In this document: piece by piece, positions 44,472-51,282 of the stretch
Layout of the letters: each line of letters starts with the position of its first letter
Position numbering within the stretch: position 1 is the stretch's first letter
Source of the DNA: Leifsonia sp. Leaf336
Lineage (GTDB): Bacteria > Actinomycetota > Actinomycetes > Actinomycetales > Microbacteriaceae
Assembly (NCBI RefSeq): GCF_001423695.1
Contig: NZ_LMOZ01000002.1
Coordinates: 1,240,504-1,304,503 of the forward strand
Length of the DNA stretch: 64,000 bases
Reading direction: 5' to 3'
Position numbers and translations under genes: made by a program
Notes under the pieces: model-generated
Database searches by the model: none
What the model was told of the DNA's origin: nothing
The model's input: the letters and a program-made list of their open reading frames with translations, nothing else

Positions 44472-45023
44472 GTGGTGAGCACCTTTCCCCGGAGCCCCAA
44501 GTCGAAGCTCGGATACGACGTCGACCAGGTCGACGAGTTCCTCGCGAACGCCCGCGTGGCGTACGACGCGGACCCGTCGTCGAGCAACGCGCTGACGGCC
44601 GCCGACATCCGTCACACGGCGTTCTCGATGGCCAAGGGCGGCTACTCCACCTCGCACGTGGATGCCGCGCTGGAGCGCCTGGAGGACGCCTTCGCCGCTC
44701 GCGAGCGCGACGCGGCGCGCGGCGAGTCCAGCGACGCCCAGTGGTTCGAGCAGGCGCGCACGACGGCCCAGGCGATCCTCGACCGCCTCGAGCGGCCCAT
44801 CGGCCACCGGTTCCAGAGGGTCAGCCTCCTGACCCTCGGGTACAACCGTCAAGACGTCGACCGCTTCGCCGGCCGGCTCGTGAAGTACTTCCAGGACGGC
44901 CGTCCCATGAGCGTCGACGAGGTGCGCACCGTGACTTTCCGGGAACAGCGCGGGGGGTATCGTGAGGCCCAGGTGGACCTCCTTCTGGACAGTGTCACGG
45001 ACGTGATGCTGGCGGTCCGCTGA
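44472..45023 (+). CDS. DivIVA-domain repeat protein
   Basis: 183 residues made of four short DivIVA-like modules, each with an aromatic or hydrophobic lead-in, a Gly-Tyr and a Val-Asp: LGYDVDQVDEFL (13-24), KGGYSTSHVDAAL (55-67), LGYNRQDVDRFA (122-133) and RGGYREAQVDLLL (160-172). In DivIVA this segment forms the membrane-curvature-binding N-terminus. The layout matches the DivIVA domain repeat family known from actinobacteria, function unsettled. The start is GTG at 44472, or 44475. It directly follows cdsA and may be cotranscribed. Confidence 0.82.
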   Translation: MVSTFPRSPKSKLGYDVDQVDEFLANARVAYDADPSSSNALTAADIRHTAFSMAKGGYSTSHVDAALERLEDAFAARERDAARGESSDAQWFEQARTTAQAILDRLERPIGHRFQRVSLLTLGYNRQDVDRFAGRLVKYFQDGRPMSVDEVRTVTFREQRGGYREAQVDLLLDSVTDVMLAVR

Positions 45024-45079
45024 GCCTGGTCATTAGCTGAGTAAGGGTGTCCCTCCTTGGAAACTCGTGAATTGTTCGT

Positions 45080-45085
45080 TATGGT
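45080..45085 (+). promoter_or_regulatory. Candidate -10 box TATGGT for lytic-transglycosylase-like gene
   Basis: TATGGT lies 3 nt before the GTG at 45089 and 9 nt before the in-frame GTG at 45095. If used, translation would more likely start at 45095. Confidence 0.4.
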
Positions 45086-45088
45086 CTT

Positions 45089-45805
45089 GTGATCGTGGGT
45101 AGACGTGAAGCAGCAGAAATCGTTCCGCTGACCCCTGCCAACCCGGTCGGAGTCGCGTTCCGTCGTTCGAGGCGCCCTCACATCAGGTCGCGAGCGGCCA
45201 TCTGGGGGTTCGCCTTCACGGCCGCCGTCGGCTTCGCGCTGGTCAACGTGGTCGACCCGTACTCGGGAAGCGCGGCGACTCCGGCGTACGCCGACGCCCT
45301 GCAGAACATCGACCAGACCTCCCGCTACGGCGACGCCCCGGTCCAGAGCCTGACGGCTCCCGACGCGTCCGCGACCACGGTCACGCGCGACGTCCTCGGC
45401 GTGAAGCCGAAGCCCACGCCGACCCCCACTCCGACTCCGACGCCGACCAAGTCGTCGTCGAGCGGAAGCGGTGGCGGTGGCGGTTCCAGCGCCCCCTCGG
45501 CGCCCGCTCCCGACCCGGGAACGGCCAAGGCCATCGCGTACCAGATGGTGCAGCAGCGCGGCTGGGGCGACGACCAGTACAGCTGCCTCGTCGCACTCTG
45601 GAACCGGGAGTCGGGCTGGCGCGTGAACGCGTCCAACCCCAGCGGCGCCTACGGCATCCCGCAGGCCCTCCCCGGCAGCAAGATGGGTCCGGGCTGGCAG
45701 ACGGACGCCTCGGTGCAGATCTCGTGGGGCCTCGGCTACATCGCCGGCCGGTACACGAACCCGTGCGGTGCCTGGGGCCACTCCCAGTCGACCGGCTGGT
45801 ACTGA
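45089..45805 (+). CDS. Secreted lytic-transglycosylase-like protein
   Basis: 238 residues: basic N-terminus, one signal anchor (about 35-53), a Pro-Thr repeat and Ser/Gly-rich linker (107-140), then a C-terminal domain with CLVALWNRESGWRVNA (candidate catalytic Glu174) and PSGAYGIPQALPG, the soluble lytic transglycosylase pattern also seen in actinobacterial resuscitation-type proteins. Likely acts on peptidoglycan outside the membrane. The GTG at 45089 or 45095 can start it. Confidence 0.83.
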   Translation: MIVGRREAAEIVPLTPANPVGVAFRRSRRPHIRSRAAIWGFAFTAAVGFALVNVVDPYSGSAATPAYADALQNIDQTSRYGDAPVQSLTAPDASATTVTRDVLGVKPKPTPTPTPTPTPTKSSSSGSGGGGGSSAPSAPAPDPGTAKAIAYQMVQQRGWGDDQYSCLVALWNRESGWRVNASNPSGAYGIPQALPGSKMGPGWQTDASVQISWGLGYIAGRYTNPCGAWGHSQSTGWY

Positions 45806-45828
45806 CACCGGGTCAGTCGAGCCCTGCA

Positions 45829-45834
45829 TAGACT
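45829..45834 (+). promoter_or_regulatory. -10 box TAGACT for leaderless small zinc-ribbon-like gene
   Basis: TAGACT ends 6 nt before the GTG at 45841. The gap GGGGGA is too close to the start to act as a Shine-Dalgarno. Confidence 0.55.
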
Positions 45835-45840
45835 GGGGGA

Positions 45841-46140
45841 GTGCCTCGCAGCAATCGCCCCCGTCGCCGTCATGGCGTGCAGCGTGAGGAGGAGCAGGAC
45901 GGCTTCGACCGCCTGCTGGCGGGCTGGAAGCGCGTGGAGGTGCGGCGCGGCGTCGAATGGAACGTGCAGCCCGTGTCGGCGCTCCAGGCGCAGAAGAGCT
46001 ACCTGTGCCCCGGGTGCGGCCGCGAGATCGGGCCCGGGGTCGCGCACCTGGTCGCCTGGCGGGCCGACGGCGTGCTCGGCGACTCGGCCGACCTCGCGGC
46101 GCGACGGCACTGGCACGTGACGTGCTGGAAGATCGCCTGA
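45841..46140 (+). CDS. Small conserved protein with CxxC-His-Cys motif
   Basis: 99 residues with a very basic N-terminus (PRSNRPRRRHGVQREEE) and a C-terminal motif LCPGCGREIGPGVAHLV ... HWHVTCW. Two Cys (CPGC), then His residues and a last Cys look like a zinc-binding ribbon. Homologues in this group are often labelled ATP/GTP-binding, but no P-loop is visible. It lies 4 bp before an alpha/beta hydrolase and is probably cotranscribed. A nucleic-acid role is possible but unproven. Confidence 0.75.
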   Translation: MPRSNRPRRRHGVQREEEQDGFDRLLAGWKRVEVRRGVEWNVQPVSALQAQKSYLCPGCGREIGPGVAHLVAWRADGVLGDSADLAARRHWHVTCWKIA

Positions 46141-46144
46141 ACGG

Positions 46145-46891
46145 ATGAAGGAGACCACCGACGTGACGGACGCACCGACGGAGATCCGCGGCGGCATCGA
46201 GCTGCCTGCACGGCGCGAGGACATCGAGCTGCGCACCAGGGACGGCCTCACCCTCGTGGGCGAGCTTGCGAGCCCGCTGGATCGTGAGCCGGTCGCGACG
46301 CTGGTCACGCTGCACCCGCTGCCGACAGGCGGCGGATTCATGGACTCCCACATCCTCCGCAAGGCCGCAGGGCGATTGCCGGCCCTGGCCGACATCGCTG
46401 TGCTGCGCTTCAACACGCGCGGCACCGCTTCGCCGCGCGGGCGCAGTCAGGGCGAGTTCGACCACGGCGTCGACGAGCGGTACGACGTGGAGGCGGCGAT
46501 GGCCTTCGTGAGCGAGCGCGGCCTCCCGCACCCCTGGCTGCTGGGTTGGTCGTTCGGCACCGAGCTCGCGCTGATGTACGGTCGCGAATTCCCGGTCGAC
46601 GGCGTCATCCTGCTCTCGCCGCCGCTGCACCGCGCCAAGCCGGAGCACCTCGCCGCCTGGGAAGGCGACGAGCGACCGATCGTGGCGCTCATCCCGGAGC
46701 ACGACGACTATCTGAAGCCCGCGGAGGCCGCGGAGCGTTTCCGGCCGCTTCCGCAGATCGAGCTGGTCGACGTGGAGGGCGGCAAGCACCTCTGGGTCGG
46801 CGAGAACCAGACGCGCCGGGTGCTCGACGAGATCGTCGAGCGGCTGAACCCGGCCGCGCTGCCGCTGCCCACGCAGTGGCCGCCCGCCTGA
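46145..46891 (+). CDS. Alpha/beta hydrolase
   Basis: 248 residues with the nucleophile elbow GWSFG (Ser136), an acid in IPEHDDYLKP and the late His in GGKHLWVG, i.e. a complete catalytic triad. The N-terminal strand VATLVTLHPLPTGGGFMDSH resembles the dienelactone-hydrolase-like group acting without a lid. Substrate unknown. Its stop codon is the first part of a 16-bp tandem repeat. Confidence 0.82.
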   Translation: MKETTDVTDAPTEIRGGIELPARREDIELRTRDGLTLVGELASPLDREPVATLVTLHPLPTGGGFMDSHILRKAAGRLPALADIAVLRFNTRGTASPRGRSQGEFDHGVDERYDVEAAMAFVSERGLPHPWLLGWSFGTELALMYGREFPVDGVILLSPPLHRAKPEHLAAWEGDERPIVALIPEHDDYLKPAEAAERFRPLPQIELVDVEGGKHLWVGENQTRRVLDEIVERLNPAALPLPTQWPPA

Positions 46892-46937
46892 ACCGCGGGG
46901 AGTCTGAACCGCTGGGAGTCTGCACGGCTGGGAGTCT
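46890..46937. repeat. Three 16-bp imperfect tandem repeats
   Basis: Three units of 16 bp (46890-46905, 46906-46921, 46922-46937) share the ending GGGAGTCT; units 1 and 2 differ by one base. The array starts in the hydrolase stop codon and ends 16 bp before the AI-2E family gene. Confidence 0.7.
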
Positions 46938-46953
46938 GCGGCGCTGAGCCCCG

Positions 46954-47991
46954 CTACAGCTCGTTCTGACGCGGGATGACCACCTGCTTGATGATGAGCA
47001 GGATCGCCGCGGCGAACGGGATGGCGACGAGGGCGCCGAGGATCCCCAGCAGCGTGCCGCCGGCCAGCGCGGCGACGACCACGAGAGCGCCCGGCACGGA
47101 CACCGCGCGGTTCATGATGCGCGGGCTGAGGATGTATGCCTCGACCTGCATGTACGCGAGGTAGTAGATCGCGGCGGCGATCGCGGTCGGTGTTCCCGAG
47201 AGGAAGCAGACGGCGACGATGATCACCGAGCCCGTGATCGTGCCGACCAGCGGGATCAGCGAGAAGAAGAACGCGATCGACGCGAGCAGGATGGGGAACT
47301 TGGCCCCGATGATCGTGAGGAAGATCGCGCTGAGCACTCCGTTCACGAGCGCCAGCGACACCTGCCCCATCACGTACTTGCCGACGGAGTCCGTGATCTG
47401 GTCGCCGAGGTCGGCGAACCGCGAGCGACGGGAGGCCGGGACGAGCTGATAGGCGGCGCGCTTGATGCTGGGCAGGGAGGCCGTGAAGTAGATCGTGAGG
47501 ATGACCACGATGATCACGCCGAACGCGCCCTGCACGATCCCGATGCCCGTCTGCAGCACCTTCGAGGTGATGTCGGGGAGGTTCTTCTGCAGCCAGTCGG
47601 TGACCGCGTTGATGTTCTGCTGGTTGACGATCGTCGGGAACTGGTGCTGGAGGCTGAGGAACCAGCTCTCGGCCCCGCCGTTGTTGACCCAGTTGATGGT
47701 GTTGTTGACCAGCTGCGTGGCCTGGCCGACGGCGACCGGGACGATCGCCCAGATCAGAGCCACGAACAGGCCGAGGATGACGACCAGCGTCAGTACGAGC
47801 GCCAGCCATCGCGGGAACTTGCGTCGCTCCAGGAACGAGATCGACGGCTCGATGCCGAGCGCGAGGAACAGGGCCGCGCCGATGTAGGTGATGATCGTGG
47901 CGAGGCTGACGATCGACGTGAGGATGAGGACGCCGAGTCCCACCCCCAACGTGCCGATCAAGCCCACGCGGAACGCGTTCTGGATCTTCAC
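46954..47991 (-). CDS. AI-2E family transporter (PerM/YhhT-like)
   Basis: A 345-residue integral membrane protein with six to eight hydrophobic segments and the family pattern: ALFLALGIEPSISFLERRK after the first pair, a central soluble loop (about 75-150), and the C-terminal LALVNGVLSAIFLTIIGAKF and IPFAAAILLIIKQ. Some members export autoinducer-2, others drive Na+/H+ exchange, so the substrate is open. It lies 41 bp downstream of the giant coiled-coil gene on the same strand and may share its transcript. Confidence 0.87.
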   Translation of the reverse strand: MKIQNAFRVGLIGTLGVGLGVLILTSIVSLATIITYIGAALFLALGIEPSISFLERRKFPRWLALVLTLVVILGLFVALIWAIVPVAVGQATQLVNNTINWVNNGGAESWFLSLQHQFPTIVNQQNINAVTDWLQKNLPDITSKVLQTGIGIVQGAFGVIIVVILTIYFTASLPSIKRAAYQLVPASRRSRFADLGDQITDSVGKYVMGQVSLALVNGVLSAIFLTIIGAKFPILLASIAFFFSLIPLVGTITGSVIIVAVCFLSGTPTAIAAAIYYLAYMQVEAYILSPRIMNRAVSVPGALVVVAALAGGTLLGILGALVAIPFAAAILLIIKQVVIPRQNEL

Positions 47992-48032
47992 TGAGTTCCC
48001 CTCCGCAGCCGACCCCTCCGGCCGGCCGGAGG

Positions 48033-51000
48033 TCAGTCGTCGGCTGACACCTTGTCGGCCTGCTGGAGCATACCCCGCAGGTTCTCGAAGTACCCGGCCA
48101 CAGCCTCGCGCTCAATCCTAATCTGGGACAGGCGCTCTTCCGCGTCGACGACCAGGCGTTGCGTGCGCTCCTCCGCCTCCTCGATGAGGGCGTCGGCCCG
48201 CTCCTGGGCGTCGCGCACGATGCCGGCGGCGACCTTCTCGGCCTCCTTGCGCGCCGACTTCACCGTCTCGCGGGCCTCGGTCTCGAAGGTCTCGGCCTCG
48301 GTACGCGCCTGAGCGGTGCGCTTGACCGCGTCGGCGAGCTGAACGTTGGCCTCGTCGAGGTACTTCTGGGTCTGTGCCACCGCCTCCTGGTGGCGGCTGA
48401 GGTACTCCTTCTCGGCCTCGTCGCGCCGGGCGCGCAGTTCGACGTCGAGGTCGATCCGCGCCTGCTCGATCTCGTGCGTGCGCTTGTCGAGCTCGGCCAT
48501 GGTGGAGGTGCGGAGGGCGGTGAGCTCGGCGTCGAGCGCGGCGCGCGCAGTGGCGTCCTCCTGGTCGAAAGCGGCCTGCTGCTCGGCGAGCTCGGCATCG
48601 AGGGCCGTGCGGGCCTCCGCGGTCTCGCGCGCGATCTCGGCACGGGCTCTGGCCGTCTCGGCGTCGAGCGCCACGCGAGCACGTTCGGTCTCTTCGGCGA
48701 GGGTGACGCGGGTCTGCTCCGCCTCGCGCTCGAGTTCGAGACGCTGCTGCTCGCGGTCGTTCTTGAGTTCCTGCTCGGTGGTCGCCCGCTGGTCGGCGAG
48801 TTCGGCGGTGGTGCGCTTCACCTGGGCGGCGAGGGTGCTGCGGGTCTGCTCCCGGTCGTCCGCGAGCCGGGAACGGGTCTCCTGCTCCTCGGCGGCGAGG
48901 GCCGACTTGGTCTGCTCGACCTCCGCCGCGAGCGCCGACTTCGTGGTGGTGACTTCGGTCTCGAGGGCGGACTTGGTCTGCTCGACCTCCGCCGCGAGCG
49001 CCGACTTCGTGGTGGTGACCTCGGTCTCGAGGGCCGACGTGGTCTGCTCGACCTCTGCGGCCAGGGCGGACTTCGTCTGCTCGACCTCGGCCTCCAGCGC
49101 GGTCCTGGTGGTGACGACCTCGGTCTCGAGGGCGGACAGGGTCTGCTCCTTCTCTGTCGCGAGGCGCACCGCGGTCTGATCGACGTCGGCGGCGAGCTGG
49201 GCGCGCGTGGCGGCGACCTCGGCGGCGAGGGCACTGCGCTCGGTCGCGAGCTCTTCGGCCAGGGCGGTCCGTGCTTCGCCGACCTCGGCGGCGAGGTCGG
49301 CCCGGATCCGCTTGGCCTCGGCGTCGACCTCCTTGCGGAGCGCGTCCACCTCGGTGGCGAGCTCGGAGCGGGTGGTCTCGACCTCCGCGGCGAGGGCGGC
49401 CTGGGTGGTCTCCACCTCTTCTGCCAGTTCGGCCCGGGCGGTCTCGACCTCTTCCGCGAGCTCGGCGCGCGTGGTCTCGACCTCCTTCGCGAGCGCGGAG
49501 CGGGTCTTCTCGACCTCCTTCGCGAGTGACTTCTGCGTGCGCTCGACGTCTGCGGCGAGGGCCGCCTGCGTGGCCTCGACCTCCGCGGCGAGGTCGGCGC
49601 GCGTGCTCTCTACCGTCTCGGCGAGCTCGGCGGCGGTTCGCTCGCGGTCGGCGGCGAGCTGAGCGCGGGTGTTCTCGACCTGCGTCGCGAGCTCGTTCGC
49701 CGTGCGGTCGCGGTCGGCGGCGAGCGTCGCAGCGGTCGAGACGCGGTCGGCTTCCAGGCCTGCCCGGGTCTCCGTCGACTCGCGCTCGAGGGTCGTGCGC
49801 GTCTGCAGGACCTCGTCGGCGAGCTCCTTCTTGGTGCGCTCCACCTCCTCGGCGAGCGCGGAGCGCGTCGTCGTGACGTCGGTCTCGAGCTGGGAGCGCG
49901 CCGCCGTCACGTCGGCCTCCAACTGCGACCGGGTGCTGGTGACCTCGTCGGCGAGCGCGGACTTGGTGCGGGTGACCTCGTCGGCGAGCTCGCTGGTGGT
50001 GCGTGCGACCTCGTCGGCCAGCGCCGACTTCGTCGTGGTCACCTCCTCGGCGAGACGCGCCTTGGTCTGCTCGACCTCCGCGGCGAGCGAGCTCTTGGTC
50101 TGCTCGACCTCCGCGGCGAGGGCCGTCGTGGTCTGCTCGACGTCGTCGGCCAGAGCCTGCCGGGCGGTGGCGTCCTCGTGCTGGAGGTCGGCGCGCGTCT
50201 GAGCCGCCTCGGCGGCGAGGGCGGCGCGCTGCTGCTCCACCTCGTCGGCGAGCTCGGCGCGGGCCTGCGCCAGCTCGGCGGCGAGCGCGTCGCGGGCGGC
50301 GGTCTGCTCGGCGGCGAGGCGGTCGGCGGTCTCCGCGACCTTCTTGTCGAGCTCCAGACGGGTCTGGGCCGACTCGCGCTCGAAAGCGGCCCGGTCTGCG
50401 GCGAGGGCGTTCTCGAGCTCGCTGCGCCGGGCGGCGATGGTCCGGTCCAGCTCCGCCGTCTCGGCACGGGCGGCTTCGGCCTCGCGCAACGCGACCGCCT
50501 TCAGCTCCGCGGCCTCGCGGTCGGCCTCCGCGCGGACGGCGGCGGCCTCGCGCTTGCTCGTCGCGCGCACTTCGGCGGCCTCGGTGGCGACGGCGCCGCG
50601 GATCGCCGCGGCTTCGCGCATCGCGTCGGTGAGGAGCGTCTCCTTGTCGGCGCGGGTGCGGGCGAGCAGCTCCGCCGACTCGATCTGGGCGTCCTCGAGC
50701 GCGGTCGTGGCACGCGCCTGTGCGTCGGCCAGCACGCGCTCGGCCTGCTGCGCGGCGGTCTTCTTGATCTTCTCGATCTCGGCCGCGACACCCGAGCGCA
50801 GCTTCTCGGCATCGATGTCGGCCTGTGCGATGAGCCGTGTCGACTGCTCCTCGGCGACGCGGAGGGTGTTCTCGAGCTTGGTGCCGAGACCGGAGTAGGT
50901 GGGGCTGCCGACCTCTTCGATCTCGGCGTTGAGCTCGTCGATGCGCAGCTGGAGACGCTTGATCTCCTTGGTCTGGTCAGCCGACTGCGTGTTCGACTTG

Positions 51001-51095
51001 ATCAGCTCGCGACGGAGGTCCTGAACGGCCTCGTCCACTTCATCCTTGTCGTAGCCGCGGAAGACCTGCGTGAAGTTCGATTCGTCGGTGGCCAC
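48033..51095 (-). CDS. Giant DivIVA-like hendecad coiled-coil scaffold protein
   Basis: 1020 residues. Residues 8-31 (FTQVFRGYDKDEVDEAVQDL) match the DivIVA N-terminal membrane-targeting pattern. A short coiled coil, an Ala/Glu-rich region, then residues 216-864 are 59 consecutive 11-residue units with no indel, consensus LAAEVEQTKSA. The C-terminus (about 930-1015) resembles DivIVA and Streptomyces Scy/FilP ends (ARKEAEKVAAGIVRDAQERA and VAGYFENLRGML). Such proteins form polar or filamentous scaffolds; that role is inferred. The GTG at 51095 has AGGAG 8 nt upstream. Units 40-43 carry a near-identical 66-bp duplication. An AI-2E family gene follows. Confidence 0.88.
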   Translation of the reverse strand: MATDESNFTQVFRGYDKDEVDEAVQDLRRELIKSNTQSADQTKEIKRLQLRIDELNAEIEEVGSPTYSGLGTKLENTLRVAEEQSTRLIAQADIDAEKLRSGVAAEIEKIKKTAAQQAERVLADAQARATTALEDAQIESAELLARTRADKETLLTDAMREAAAIRGAVATEAAEVRATSKREAAAVRAEADREAAELKAVALREAEAARAETAELDRTIAARRSELENALAADRAAFERESAQTRLELDKKVAETADRLAAEQTAARDALAAELAQARAELADEVEQQRAALAAEAAQTRADLQHEDATARQALADDVEQTTTALAAEVEQTKSSLAAEVEQTKARLAEEVTTTKSALADEVARTTSELADEVTRTKSALADEVTSTRSQLEADVTAARSQLETDVTTTRSALAEEVERTKKELADEVLQTRTTLERESTETRAGLEADRVSTAATLAADRDRTANELATQVENTRAQLAADRERTAAELAETVESTRADLAAEVEATQAALAADVERTQKSLAKEVEKTRSALAKEVETTRAELAEEVETARAELAEEVETTQAALAAEVETTRSELATEVDALRKEVDAEAKRIRADLAAEVGEARTALAEELATERSALAAEVAATRAQLAADVDQTAVRLATEKEQTLSALETEVVTTRTALEAEVEQTKSALAAEVEQTTSALETEVTTTKSALAAEVEQTKSALETEVTTTKSALAAEVEQTKSALAAEEQETRSRLADDREQTRSTLAAQVKRTTAELADQRATTEQELKNDREQQRLELEREAEQTRVTLAEETERARVALDAETARARAEIARETAEARTALDAELAEQQAAFDQEDATARAALDAELTALRTSTMAELDKRTHEIEQARIDLDVELRARRDEAEKEYLSRHQEAVAQTQKYLDEANVQLADAVKRTAQARTEAETFETEARETVKSARKEAEKVAAGIVRDAQERADALIEEAEERTQRLVVDAEERLSQIRIEREAVAGYFENLRGMLQQADKVSADD
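48504..50450 (-). repeat. Coding 33-bp hendecad repeat array (59 units)
   Basis: The DNA repeats with a 33-bp period over 1947 bp, encoding residues 216-864 of the coiled-coil protein. Most units begin with Leu followed by Ala or Glu, with Glu or Asp at position 4, often Thr at position 8 and Lys or Arg at position 9. The sequence varies between units, so the array is old except for 48900-49035. Confidence 0.85.
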
Positions 51096-51150
51096 TGTGT
51101 TACTCCTGAAGGGGGATTCCGGGTGAGCGAGCCGCGCGCGCGCCGCATCG

Positions 51151-51156
51151 ATCTTA
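51151..51156 (-). promoter_or_regulatory. Candidate -10 box TAAGAT for the coiled-coil gene
   Basis: Minus-strand TAAGAT would start transcription near 51144 and leave a leader of about 49 nt with AGGAG before the GTG at 51095. Confidence 0.4.
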
Positions 51157-51282
51157 CATTTCGACGCCCGTACCCGCATGGGGGACTGCGTGAGCGTGCA
51201 GACAACGGTTAGATGCCTCTCAGGGTGCTCGACTACTGTTGTGTGACTGTGCCCGCCCCCTCCCGGCACATGAGGAGTCTGT

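Noticed and set aside
45412-45450. Hexamer-like repeats in the lytic-transglycosylase-like gene
   Set aside because: They encode a Pro-Thr linker, common in secreted actinobacterial proteins.
48159-49529. Long plus-strand open frames opposite the coiled-coil gene, encoding Gly/Leu-rich sequence
   Set aside because: They are antisense images of the 33-bp hendecad repeats; composition follows the complement of Leu/Ala/Glu codons, and no start signals fit.
48504-50450. Regular 33-bp repetition as a possible CRISPR array or satellite
   Set aside because: The units are all coding in one frame with no spacers and with codon-level divergence; explained by the 11-residue protein repeat.
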